A stretch of DNA of 35,830 bases, taken from the NCBI GenBank assembly GCA_900316595.1, contig ONDN01000064.1, positions 1 through 35,830 of the forward strand, written 5' to 3'. Positions within the stretch are counted from its first letter, which is position 1, and each line of letters begins with the position of its first letter. This DNA is from an uncultured Mycoplasmataceae bacterium (GTDB lineage: Bacteria; Bacillota_I; Bacilli_A; Mycoplasmatales; Mycoplasmoidaceae). Below, piece by piece: positions 1 through 9,464 of the stretch. The notes under the pieces are model-generated. The model was not told the DNA's origin. It made no database searches and saw only the letters and a program-made list of their open reading frames with translations. The translations under genes and the position numbers were made by a program.

Positions 1-903
1 AAAGTACTTTAATTTATTTTCCCCTAATACATTTTTTATTATGTTAATTACTTTAAAAATTTCGATTTTATTAGAAGCACCATATGGAATATTAATCAAT
101 TTCAAATCTTTATATTCATGTAATTTTGCTTCAAGCTTATTTATCATATTAATAAACTCATAACGGGCAATAATACTTGCAGCAGCAATAGCAATATATT
201 TAGATTCAGATTTAGTTTCAAATATATCTATTTTATTTTTGTTAGCATATTCAATCCCTAAACTGTTTAAGTATCGCAAATAATTATCTTTTGTGCAATA
301 TTGGTCCATATAAACCGGAATATTTATACCTACTTTTGATCTAAGTTTTGTTATGCAATCATTATGTCCTCATGTTTTTATAATGTGAGCATTTTTATAC
401 TTTTCATATAAATCATTAAATTTACTAGGAAAAATAATACATACAACATTAGGACATATTTTTTTAATTTTTGGTGCAATAGTTAAAATTTTTTCATCTG
501 ATATTTTTTTTGAATCATCAATACATAATTTTTTAAGTTCCTTGCTTAAAGCAAGATCAACATAAACAGCACAGCAAACTATACCGCCAAAATAATCACC
601 AACACCAACTTCATCACATCCAATGTATGTTGATTGTATATCACTAATCATTGTTTGTGTTTTATTAAACTCTACATATGGTAAGTCTAACTTAACACAA
701 ACTTTTACCACATTAGTACCTTGTACAACAATTTTTTTAGACTTATAAAGAGAAATAGTTGTTTTATCAACAACAAATCGATCAAAAAATTGATTTGATT
801 CGATTAAACTATCTTTTGATTCCTTTAGAAATTTAAGAACACGCTTGTATTCACCATCCGTTAACTTATTTGAATACAATGACTTATTGTATTTCTGTGG
901 CAT
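1..903 (-). CDS. rnhC: Ribonuclease HIII (partial, runs off the left edge)
   Basis: RNase HIII cleaves the RNA strand of RNA-DNA hybrids. The reading frame crosses one UGA-Trp codon (367-369) and stays open to base 1, giving 301 residues, so only the last few residues are missing. The catalytic motif CDEVGVGDYFGG lies near residues 96-107 (Asp97, Glu98). A second family signature, AIAAASIIARYEF, is encoded around 165-205. The roughly 90 residues before the catalytic domain match the N-terminal TBP-like substrate-binding domain that separates HIII from HII. A separate RNase HII is encoded at 11634-12239. It lies 20 bases downstream of the DUF2188 gene and probably shares its transcript; no strong Shine-Dalgarno is visible before the ATG. 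Confidence 0.93.
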
Positions 904-923
904 TTTAATAGATTAACTATTTT

Positions 924-1241
924 TTATCTTCTAGACTTTCTTTTATTTCCTCGTCTATTCTTTTTAGAATATTTTGCTTTTGATCTTCTTTTTTTAGGTT
1001 TTGGTCCTGGTTTACCACGTCTTACTATAGAATGTGAATTAACTACTTCAATTCTACCGCTTGAATTATGAACAACTAAATTAGTTTTATATTTTCTAGA
1101 TATAGCACGAGCCTTTTTAATAGCAGTTGATTTTTTACGTGTGTGAAATGTTCGACGACCTGCTTTATTAACTTTAACATCTCATCCGCCATCTTTGTTT
1201 GGAACTACATGATGAGCATTAGTAGTTTTCTTTTTTGCCAT
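924..1241 (-). CDS. DUF2188 family small basic protein
   Basis: A 105-residue protein beginning MAKKKTTNAHHVVPNKDGGW and continuing with an Arg/Lys-rich stretch. The HHVVPN.DGGWDVK...GR....T..KA pattern over residues 8-65 is that of DUF2188, a family of unknown function found as short stand-alone proteins. From about residue 75 the protein becomes a strongly basic tail (RRGKPGPKPKKRRSK and onward), which suggests nucleic-acid or ribosome association, though that is inference. GGAG sits 8 bases before the ATG, one of the better ribosome binding sites in the window. It is the first gene of a probable two-gene unit with rnhC. Confidence 0.85.
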
Positions 1242-1261
1242 ATTTTATTCTCCTATATTTC

Positions 1262-1267
1262 ATTGTA
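1262..1267 (-). promoter_or_regulatory. Extended -10 promoter for DUF2188-rnhC
   Basis: On the minus strand TGGTACAAT gives an extended -10 (TGn plus TACAAT) about 20 bases upstream of the DUF2188 start codon. No -35 box is convincing. Confidence 0.45.
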
Positions 1268-1361
1268 CCATATTTAATCTTATTAATTAAGTGCTATGTA
1301 TTCTAATTAATTATGTGCACATATTGCAATAGTAAAGATTAAATTTATCCAAGTATAGAGT

Positions 1362-1395
1362 AAATGTCTCTCAATTTGTGGAGACATTTTTTATT
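1362..1395 (+). terminator. Terminator-like hairpin upstream of the divIVA-like gene
   Basis: AAATGTCTC (1362-1370) and GAGACATTT (1381-1389) form a perfect 9-bp stem around a 10-base loop, followed by a T-rich run. It lies in the 5' region of the DivIVA-like gene, not after a gene, so it could terminate a short upstream transcript or act as an attenuator. A TATAAT directly after it (1396-1401) could serve the downstream gene. Confidence 0.5.
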
Positions 1396-1401
1396 TATAA
1401 T
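1396..1401 (+). promoter_or_regulatory. Possible -10 box for the divIVA-like gene
   Basis: A consensus TATAAT 13 bases before the ATG at 1415, immediately after the hairpin. There is no clear -35. In sequence this AT-rich a single hexamer is weak evidence. Confidence 0.3.
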
Positions 1402-1414
1402 GATAATAAAAACA

Positions 1415-1771
1415 ATGAATTACAATTTTGATAAAAAAGTAGCTGAAATTTTAAACAAAAAATTTAAATCTAAAATTCATAGTGGTTATGACCCAGAAGA
1501 TGTAGATAATTTTTTTGATGAAACTATTGAATATATCAAGGTAATTGATGAATATCGTAAATCTTTAGATAATATTGTCAACAATTATGAAAGAAAAATA
1601 AATCATTTAACTTCTGAAATTGAAGAAAAAGAAAAAATGATTAATACTTTACAAACTAAATTAGAAGATTTAAATAAAGATGGATACACTTATCGTCATA
1701 TGATGGATAAGGTTAATAGATTAGAAGCACAAATCCAAAAAGATAATTCAAACAAAAAAGGAAAAGAATAA
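1415..1771 (+). CDS. DivIVA/GpsB-like cell-division coiled-coil protein
   Basis: A 118-residue protein. Residues 1-50 carry the DivIVA/GpsB N-terminal membrane-targeting domain pattern, including GYDPEDVDNFFD near residues 22-33. This is followed by a long charged coiled coil (about 50-110) and a Lys-rich end. In walled Firmicutes these proteins recruit division and peptidoglycan enzymes to curved membrane. Here the partner is unknown, as mollicutes lack a wall. I chose the ATG at 1415 because the conserved domain starts there; upstream in-frame starts would translate through the hairpin. No good Shine-Dalgarno is visible. The tuf gene follows after 76 bases. Confidence 0.8.
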   Translation: MNYNFDKKVAEILNKKFKSKIHSGYDPEDVDNFFDETIEYIKVIDEYRKSLDNIVNNYERKINHLTSEIEEKEKMINTLQTKLEDLNKDGYTYRHMMDKVNRLEAQIQKDNSNKKGKE

Positions 1772-1806
1772 CATATCTTTTGTTTTTATAAAAATGTATT
1801 TATATA

Positions 1807-1812
1807 TATAAT
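1807..1812 (+). promoter_or_regulatory. Probable -10 box of the tuf promoter
   Basis: TATAAT 35 bases upstream of the tuf start codon, in the 76-base gap between the divIVA-like gene and tuf. The region at -35 is T-rich without a recognisable TTGACA. Confidence 0.45.
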
Positions 1813-1847
1813 TAATACACGAGTTTATAAAATTTGAAAGGAAAATT

Positions 1848-3044
1848 ATGGCAGATAAAGTTAAATTTGACAGAACAAAACCTCATGTTAACATTGGTAC
1901 CATTGGACATATTGACCATGGTAAAACAACTTTGACAGCTGCAATTTGTACATATTTATCAAAACATGCTGAAAAAGGTAGTGCTGAAGCAAGAGACTAT
2001 TCATCAATTGATAGTGCTCCAGAGGAAAAGGCACGTGGTATTACAATTAATACTACACACGTTGAATATTCAACACAAAAAAGACACTATGCACACGTAG
2101 ACTGTCCAGGACACGCTGACTACATTAAAAATATGATTACAGGTGCTGCACAAATGGATGGAGCAATCTTAGTAGTTGCTGCAACTGATGGTGTAATGCC
2201 TCAAACACGTGAACACATTCTATTGGCTAAACAAGTTGGTGTTCCTCGTATCGTTATTTTCATGAATAAATGTGATATGGCAAATGATCCTGAAATTCAA
2301 GAGCTTGTTGAAATGGAAGTTCGTGATCTATTAAACAAATATGGTTTTGATGGAGACAAATCACCAGTTATCCGTGGTAGTGCTTTAGGTGCACTTAAAG
2401 GTGAGGCTCAATGAGAAGAATCAATTGGTAAATTATTAGATGCAATTGATGAATGAATTCCAACACCAGTTCATGATTTGGATAAACCATTCTTATTACC
2501 TATTGAAGATATTTTCACTATTTCAGGTCGTGGTACAGTTGTAACTGGTCGTGTAGAACGTGGTCAAATTAAATTAAATGATGAAGTTGAAATTGTTGGT
2601 TTAAAACCTACAACTAAATCAGTTGTTACTGGTCTAGAAATGTTCCACAAGATGTTAGACTATGCTGAAGCTGGTGATAATGCTGGTGTACTATTACGAG
2701 GTATAAACCGAGAAGATGTACAACGTGGTCAAATTCTTGCTAAACCAGGTTCAATTAAACCTTACAAAAAATTTAAAGCACAAATCTATATTCTTAAGAA
2801 AGAAGAAGGTGGACGTCACACACCATTCTTGAATGGATACCGTCCTCAATTCTACTTCAGAACAACTGATGTAACAGGTTCAATAACATTGAAACAAGGA
2901 GTAGAAATGGTAATGCCAGGTGATAACACTGAAATTTCTGTTGAATTAATTGCTCCTATTGCTATTGAAAAAGGTTCAAAATTCTCAGTACGTGAAGGTG
3001 GTCACACTGTAGGTGCTGGTTCAGTTGTAGAAATTGCTGAATAA
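1848..3044 (+). CDS. tuf: Elongation factor Tu
   Basis: A 398-residue EF-Tu, the GTPase that delivers aminoacyl-tRNA to the ribosomal A site. The G-domain motifs are intact: G1 GHIDHGKT near residue 19, the RGITI switch, G3 DCPGH, G4 NKCD and G5 SAL. The central and C-terminal beta-barrel domains follow, ending VGAGSVVEIAE. In-frame TGA codons at 2411-2413 and 2453-2455 encode conserved Trp residues. GAAAGGAAAATT precedes the ATG, a good ribosome binding site. A strong terminator follows directly. Confidence 0.99.
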
Positions 3045-3061
3045 ATTAATTTTCTTTTAAA

Positions 3062-3096
3062 AAAGTCGCCCAAGTTGAATTGGGTGACTTTTTTTA
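3062..3096. terminator. Bidirectional terminator between tuf and tRNA-Glu
   Basis: A 12-bp stem (3062-3073 with 3080-3091, one G-U pair) with a 6-base loop. It is followed by a T run on the plus strand and, read in reverse, by a T run on the minus strand. It can therefore end tuf transcription from the left and the rpoD/tRNA-Glu transcript from the right. Confidence 0.88.
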
Positions 3097-3106
3097 TTTA
3101 TTATTA

Positions 3107-3183
3107 TGGTAGCTCGTGCGGGAATCAAACCCAGCAAATCTACGCTTGAGAGGCGTATGTGTTCATCATTTCACCAACGAGCT
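3107..3183 (-). tRNA. tRNA-Glu (anticodon CUC), structurally atypical
   Basis: A 77-nt tRNA with encoded CCA. The acceptor stem AGCTCGT/ACGAGCT pairs over 7 bp. The anticodon stem TACGC/GCGTA encloses the loop CTCTCAA, giving anticodon CUC (Glu, GAG codons). The D-arm start (TTGGTGAA) and overall layout resemble mollicute tRNA-Glu as I recall it. Oddities: the D loop has no GG pair (G18 G19), the T loop is TTTGATT, not TTCRANT, and the T stem has a C-C opposition and a G-U pair. It lies 19 bases after the EzrA-like gene, so it is probably processed from that transcript. Confidence 0.8.
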
Positions 3184-3202
3184 ATATAACACAAAGATTA
3201 TA

Positions 3203-4903
3203 TTAATTATATTTAATATGATTTACCTTAGCTGATAATTTAATGTGTTCTAATGTTTTAAATAAATAGTCAAATCCTTCTTTATATTTTTTTGCTTGAT
3301 ATAATCTTTCAGCTTCTTGTATTGAATCTTCAATCATTTTATCCTCATGTCGATATTTATTCGCAGAGAAAATTAAACATCTTAAATAGTACTTCATTGT
3401 ATTATCTAATGAGCATGCATTGTAATATGAAATAACTAATTGCTTTAATAATTCAATTTGTTCATTTACATATTTAAAATTAAATGCATAGTTTTTACGA
3501 ATTAATCCAATCAATTCATTAATCTTAATTAGATTCTGATCAATACTTTTAATGATTTCTTCATTTTGTGAATTAATTGTACTTTTAAAATTCTTTAATT
3601 GAGTGAATGTTCATTGTAAATCAAATAAATCATTAATTAGCGCAATTGATGACTGATATTTACTTGTAATATCTTTTCATAAATTAATAATGTTAGATTG
3701 TCATTTAATAACATCTTTATAAAAAATTAAAATGTCTTTTAAGAAATTTATACGATCATTGTAATTAGTATCATTTGCTTGATTTTTTAGAATATTAAGT
3801 TGTATATTCATCTTCTTATATTTATCTTGTAATTTATCAATTTGTGCACTAATTTCATTAGAATTATATTCACTGAAATAATTATTAATTTGTTGAAAGC
3901 TATTTTTTAATGAAAAATAATTATTTGACCATAATTCAAATGTTTCACTAATAAACTTTATACTATTTTGAATTAATAGATTAATTCGATCATTATGCTT
4001 GAATATATTAATTGTAGGTTCGACTTGTTGTGAAATAATCCTAATTAGTTCAAATGATTGATCAAAATCTAGATTGTTTAAATTAGTATTTAAATCATCA
4101 AGATTAATCTTTACACTAACAATAATTTTTTCAACATCTCGACGTTCTTTTTCAAATAAGACATTACTATTCTTTTCAAATAGCTCATCAAGATCTTGCT
4201 TTGATTTTGTTAAGTAAAAGAATGCTTGTAAATAAATATAAAGTGTTTTTACTAAGGAATAATAACTAATACATTTTTCATTGACTTGATTAATAGATTC
4301 AACTATTTTTTGATTGTTGATTTTTGTTAAATAATTATTGCAATCTATTAACAACATTTTAATTTCTTTAGATAATTGAACAAGAATTTGTTTGTCAAAT
4401 TTAGAAAGTAAATTATTAGTATGAAAATTATTTATAGCATCAAAGATTATCTTATATTTAGTTAATATTATTCTTGTCGAATCTGTGTAGTCAGTTGTTG
4501 TATTATATAGATTAAAAATATTGTCATGTAATTTATGACAATTTGCTAAATCAACATTAATTTGCTTAATAAGTTTATTAGATATAGAAAATCTGAACTG
4601 TCTATTAAAATTTGTTAGATTTATAATTTTAGTTTTTAACTTGTCAACTTGTTCTTTATAAAATTTCTTGGCTTCAATTATATTGAGAACAACACCTTCT
4701 AATTGCTTGTTATTTTTTGAAAGAGCTTCAAGATAATTCAAACCACCAGAAATTGAAAAAATAGCTATTTCATTATATTCATTCTTAATGTTTTGCTCTT
4801 TTTTAATAAATTTTCTTTGAAGAAGAAATATAACAGTAAAAAAAATAAATACCAAAACTAACAAAGATGATAAAGATATTAAAGCAATGTTAATAATGCT
4901 CAT
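3203..4903 (-). CDS. EzrA-like membrane-anchored coiled-coil protein
   Basis: A 566-residue protein with one hydrophobic segment at residues 5-28 followed by basic residues (RKFIKKE), so the rest should be cytoplasmic. The remainder is almost wholly predicted helical coiled coil, rich in Asn, Lys, Leu and Ile. Length, single N-terminal anchor and coiled-coil body match EzrA, the FtsZ-ring regulator of Firmicutes. Sequence identity is low, so this rests on architecture. Translation crosses TGA-Trp codons at 3701-3703 and 3677-3679. It follows the Nif3-family gene by 23 bases at the end of the rpoD transcript and is followed by tRNA-Glu. Confidence 0.65.
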
Positions 4904-4926
4904 AGTATATACTAATTATATTTATA

Positions 4927-5715
4927 TTATTTAGTATTTGAAATAGACACCAATTTAATAGTTGGATAATATTTAATGATTTTTAACATTGAGAAATTAT
5001 CAAGCAATATTTCATAAATTAAATCAATAAAATATTTTTCAAGATCATGACCAACATCAAGACCATTAATACTTAAATCATCTAATAAAATTCAATCATG
5101 TCATTTAATATCACCGGTTACAATAAGTGAATTTTTGCTAAAATTGTTTAAGTCATTTTTTAAGTTGCTAAATCCTGCTCCACAAGACAAAATTACAGAA
5201 TCTATAGTTTTTGATTTTTTAAGAAATTTAATATTACCTGTTTTAAATATCTTATTAATAAAATTAATAGCATTTGAAAATTCCATTTTTTTATTAAATG
5301 ACCCTATATAATATAAAACTTTATTATTTGCATTTTTAATACATGAAATATTTTTGAGCTTTAAAATCTTGATTAAGTAATAATTTAGACCATATTCATT
5401 AAAATCTACACAAGTATGAAGAGAAATTAAACTTATTTTGTGTTTCTTCAATTTATTTAGCAATGAAATAGAATTACATTGATCTTCAATTTCATTAGAA
5501 TTAATAAAAATAGGATGATGCGAAATTATTACATCATATCCTGATTTTATTGCAAAATTAATAACTTTTTCATTACAATCAAGACATATTAAAACTTTGC
5601 TAATATTTTTATCTCATGAGTAAAAACGACGAATTCCACTTTGATCTCACTCGTCTTGCAATTTTAAACTAAATTTATTTGTTAGTGCTTTATATATTTT
5701 TTTTAAAGTAATCAC
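4927..5715 (-). CDS. Nif3-like dinuclear metal centre hexameric protein
   Basis: A 262-residue protein of the Nif3/YqfO (GTP cyclohydrolase I type 2-like) family, whose true substrate is uncertain. Visible metal-site motifs are ISHHPIF near residue 65, LHTCVDFNEYGLN near 105-120, and VTGDIKWHD towards the C terminus. I chose a GTG start at 5713-5715: it gives the expected N terminus and has GAGG 7 bases upstream, while no ATG fits. This start overlaps the 3' end of trmK by 26 bases, indicating translational coupling. The order rpoD, trmK, nif3-like is a known Firmicutes neighbourhood. Confidence 0.88.
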
Positions 5716-6361
5716 TTATTAACCTCATTTCATGTCTTATATTCTTATTGTATTTTATTGCCACAGGATTACTTTTAATAAATTCTAATTGTTGTTCTAA
5801 CATTTTATTAAAAAGTAAGGATTTATGTTTTAGGTTATAAATACCAAAATAATAATCATTTGTAGTTTTTGCAATTAATGAATTTTTTGTTTTGTTTGTT
5901 GTCACATGAATCAATTGATAATAATATTTACGATCATAGATTGTTTCCTCATATTCAAAATATAAATAATTCTCTGCTAGAAATTTTCTTAGTAAATCAA
6001 GTTCACTGTTAGAGACTATGATAAAATTGTCAATTCGAATATCTTTATCAATATTAGAAATAATATTAATTATTTTATTACTACCCATACCTGAAATAAC
6101 TACATAATCAAAATGCTTTTCATATTTTCAATTTTTTAATCCATCATTTAAAACATTAATAACCTTGTTTGTGGCTGTGTATTTTCTTGTATTATTAATT
6201 GACATATTTAATGGTTTTTGATTAATTTCAATGTTATAAATTTTATTTACCTTTTTATTTTTTAATATCTCTAAAGCAAGAAATGCATGGTCACTTCCAA
6301 TGTCAGCAACTATGCATTTCTCTTTTTTAATTCTGTTAGCTATTGCAGCAATTCTATTCAT
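5690..6361 (-). CDS. trmK: tRNA (adenine22-N1)-methyltransferase TrmK
   Basis: A 223-residue SAM-dependent methyltransferase that modifies A22 of tRNAs. Motif I is VADIGSDHAFL near residues 18-28; the family motif VISGMGS appears near residue 87 after an in-frame UGA-Trp. I chose the ATG at 6361, which overlaps the rpoD stop by 8 bases; a TTG 18 bases upstream in frame is less likely. It sits directly downstream of rpoD, its usual place in Firmicutes, and its 3' end overlaps the Nif3-family gene. Confidence 0.92.
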
Positions 6362-7952
6362 GATTTGTAATGTCAACAAAACTTGCCAATTTAAAACTCT
6401 TACTTGGATGTTTTAATTTACGCATTGCTTTAGCTTCAACTTGTCTAATTACATCACATTGCTTATGCAATTTTTGACTTATCTCATTTAAATTCATTGA
6501 TGAATAATATGGTTTTAAGCCAAAACGCATTCGAATAATTTCTTGTTCTTCATCAGTTAATGCTGTTTTTAATAAATCTTCAATATGTTCTGAAACTAAT
6601 TCATGATAAGCATAAACATCTGGTGATGGGGTATTTTTTTCTCTTAGAAAATCAGTAAATTGTGAATTATTATCATGTTCAATAGGGCGATCAAGTGAAA
6701 CAGAATCAATTGCAATTTTACGAATATCACTAATTTTTTTTGCAGAGAATCCTTCTTTTTCTCCACCCATGCCTTGAGTTAATTCATCAATTGTTGGTGC
6801 TCTTCCCAATTTTTGAGTTAAATTACTTTCTGTTTTGAATAATTTATTAATGGTATCCATTAAATGTACTGGTACACGAATTACACGTGTTTGATCAGCA
6901 ATAGCTCTAGTAATGGATTGTCTAATCCATCAAGTAGCATATGTTGAAAACTTATTACCCAAACGGTAATCATATTTAGAAATTGCCTTCATTAAACCAA
7001 CAATACCTTCTTGAATTAAATCTTCCAAATCAATCCCATAATTTAAATACTTTTTAGCAATTGAAGTAACTAAACGCAAATTTGATGTAACAAATTGATT
7101 TTGTGCATATTGACGCATTTCAGGATCTGGATCATCTAAAAGTTTAGCGATTTTTGTTTCTTCTTCACTTGATAGCATTCTTGAAGAACCCAAAACAGAT
7201 AAAAAAGCTTTAATTCCGTCATTAATTTTTTCTTTAGTAGAAATTTTTAAAATGCCAGTAACATCATCTATATTACTATTTAAAAAATTTTCAGCAAACT
7301 CTTTATCTTCTTCGTTAGCAATGATTTTTACACCTTGTTTAGCCAATGCTTTTTCAAAAATGCTATAAATATCATCAGGTAATTTACAATTGATTAAGCT
7401 CTTAGCAATCTTTTCTCATTCAATAGTATTTCTATTGTGTTTACGAGTTTTTGCCTTTTTAATAAAATGTTCAATTAATTCATTAATTTCGAGATTTGAA
7501 ATCTTACGTAACTTTACATTATTCTCAAGAATTGTAGATCTAACATAACCACCATATTTACCTGAGGCAGTAGATTTGTTAAAAATTAGTTTTCTAACAG
7601 TAGGCTTTCTACCACGCTTTTGAACTTTTTGTTCAACTAAAATTTGATTTGATTTTTGTTTTTTATTAATTAATTCTCTAGACTTAAAAGGAGTATATGT
7701 TTTTGTTTTAGCAACTACTTTCTTAACAAAAATATGTTTTTTGTTTTTTTTATTATTTTTGTTATCGCCTTTAATAATTTGTTTTTTTGCAGATCCTTTT
7801 GCAACTTTTTTAATAGGTTTCTTAGTAGACTTTTTAATAACTTTCTTAGTAGATTTTTTAATAGGCTTCTTAGCAACCTTTTTACTTAATTTTTTATTAG
7901 TAGATTTTTTAGTTAATTTAGATAATTTTGAAGATTTAGTTTTACGACTCAT
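6354..7952 (-). CDS. rpoD: Primary sigma factor RpoD/SigA with a Lys-rich N-terminal extension
   Basis: A 532-residue sigma-70 factor. Region 2 is clear (NLRLVTSIAKKYLNYG, DLIQEGIVGLMKAISKYDY, FSTYATWWIRQSITRAIADQ), with the two Trp both encoded by TGA. Region 3 starts at VIRVPVHLMDTINK. Region 4 contains LTDEEQEIIRMRFGL and a helix-turn-helix near VIRQVEAKAMRKLKHP. The first roughly 110 residues are not sigma-like: they are highly basic and include four octapeptide repeats (residues 24-55). I chose the ATG at 7952; no strong Shine-Dalgarno is visible. It ends in TAG inside the start of trmK. Confidence 0.97.
7788..7883 (-). repeat. Four tandem octapeptide-coding repeats in rpoD
   Basis: Twenty-four-base units encoding KKVAKKPI, KKSTKKVI, KKSTKKPI and KKVAKGSA (RpoD residues 24-55). 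The middle two are nearly identical at DNA level. The repeats extend a basic tail resembling histone H1-like or ribosome-binding Lys-rich tails. Confidence 0.85.
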
Positions 7953-8001
7953 ATTCTTTATAATTATATACACATAACTTGTAAATTAACAAGAGATTTT
8001 A

Positions 8002-8247
8002 TTAAACGTAGAAATTAATTGCACTTCTTGATGGGAATGCTGACATTCTGATCATCGTACTTTTCTTTGAAGAATAATTATAACTAGATCTAGATTGTGA
8101 ACCAGAACTAACTGCTTGCATTACAGAAGAAGCTATTCCGGATATGCATGACATAATTAATCCAATTCCCATAATTGCCACTCATGCAGTCATTGCTGCA
8201 CTACCAGCAATTGTTGTTTTCTTTTCTTGAATTGATAATTTTCTCAT
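8002..8247 (-). CDS. Small 81-residue exported or membrane peptide, unknown function
   Basis: Not recognised as a known family. GGAGG lies 6 bases before the ATG, the strongest ribosome binding site in this region, so I consider the gene real. The N terminus MRKLSIQEKKTTIAGS resembles a double-glycine-type leader (L-S-x-x-E...I-x-G-[GS], with one extra residue). A hydrophobic stretch (residues 12-43) holds several small-xxx-small motifs and one Cys at 34 in the context LIMSC, which could be a lipobox. The C-terminal half is Ser/Tyr/Arg-rich and hydrophilic, ending SAINFYV. It sits between mnmA and rpoD in the same orientation. It could be a lipoprotein, a small membrane protein or a bacteriocin-like peptide; the sequence alone does not decide. 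Confidence 0.75.
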
Positions 8248-8294
8248 TTTTCCTCCTTTCAAGAAATAAAATGGCAAAAAATTGAAAAAATGTA

Positions 8295-9416
8295 TTATTT
8301 ATAATCAATAAGATTGATTATACCGCCACCGATGGTGAATCTTCCACAATACAAAACAGCAAATTGTCCTTTAGTAACACAAAGTGTTTTTTTATATCTT
8401 AAAATTACTTTATCACCTTGAATTTTAAACTTTGTTGAAACTAATTTCATTCTATGTCTAAAACGAACTTTAATTCTTTTACCTAATCAATGATGATAGT
8501 CATTTATTCAATTAAATGATTTTAGTTCACAATAATTTGATGTCAAATATTTCTTTTGGCTTCTTTCTTTAACAACATACAAAATATTTTTAACAGCATC
8601 TTTTTTGCAAACAAAATATCGATGTTCTAATCCATTTAATCCCAAATTCTTGTTTTGACCAATAGTATAAAACATAATACCATCATGTTTTCCAAGCACT
8701 TCATTAGTTTCAACATCAATAATATTTCCGGGTTTTTGTTTAATGTAGTTTAATAAAAAATCATGAAATTTCCTTTCACCTATGAAGCAGATCCCTGTTG
8801 AATCTTTTTTATTTCAATTTGCAAGATTTTGTTGTTTAGCAATTTCTCTAACTTTTTCTTTTTTTAAATTGCCAATAGGAAAAACAACTTTTGACAATTG
8901 TTCTTGATTTAGTCAACATAAAAAATATGTTTGATCTTTATTTTTATCTTTAGCTTTTGTTAAAAAATATTCACCATTTATATATTCGACATTTGCATAA
9001 TGTCCCATTGCAATTTTATCGCAATTAAATTTGTTTTTTGCATATTTAATAAACTCATGAAATTTAATATATTTATTGCACAAAATATCAGGGTTTGGAG
9101 TGTTCCCAGACTTATATTCGTCAATGACATATTTGAATATTTTATCCCAATATTTTTGGATAAATTCAGTCATATAAATTGGCAAATTTAATTTTTTAGC
9201 AATAAGTTTAGCATCTGCAAAATCTTTTTGTGCGTCACATGTTTTTTTGTTTTCATTTGTATGCCCAAGAAAATCAAAATTAAGATATGGATCTCAATTT
9301 TGCATAAACAACCCAATTACAGCATAATTTTGTTTCTTTAAAAGATATGCGCAAACAGATGAGTCAACTCCACCGCTCATACCTAAAACAATTTTTGTTT
9401 TTTCTGCTTGCCCCAT
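8295..9416 (-). CDS. mnmA: tRNA-specific 2-thiouridylase MnmA
   Basis: A 373-residue enzyme that installs the 2-thio group on U34 of tRNA Lys, Glu and Gln. The PP-loop ATP-binding motif SGGVDSS is at residues 14-20. The two catalytic cysteines are Cys113 (NPDILCNKYIKF) and Cys210 (STGICFIGER). The C-terminal beta-barrel domain ends near LCVTKGQFAVLYC...GGGII. In-frame TGA codons encode Trp at several points, including before the second Cys. It is the first gene of the leftward rpoD unit, and its promoter abuts that of the divergent YitT-kinase gene. Confidence 0.97.
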
Positions 9417-9434
9417 AAATTAAGAAATGTTTTT

Positions 9435-9442
9435 ATTATAAT
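9435..9442. promoter_or_regulatory. Shared symmetrical -10 element between mnmA and the YitT-kinase gene
   Basis: ATTATAAT reads TATAAT on both strands (9437-9442 plus, 9440-9435 minus) in the 48-base gap between two divergent genes. Leaders would be about 12-16 bases. No -35 boxes are clear. Confidence 0.4.
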
Positions 9443-9464
9443 ATATATCATTATTACGTAGTTT

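Noticed and set aside
1364..1414. Longer N terminus for the DivIVA-like protein
   Set aside because: It would translate the terminator-like hairpin and adds residues absent from the family; the domain begins at the ATG at 1415.
3107..3183. Reading the tRNA on the plus strand as a Leu(GAG) tRNA
   Set aside because: CCA, acceptor and arm order only make sense on the minus strand, giving anticodon CUC (Glu).
7741..7977. Plus-strand frame encoding a very hydrophobic Phe/Leu/Ile protein
   Set aside because: It is antisense to the Lys-rich tail of rpoD; complementing AAA/AAG codons gives Phe/Leu and the hydrophobicity is an artefact.
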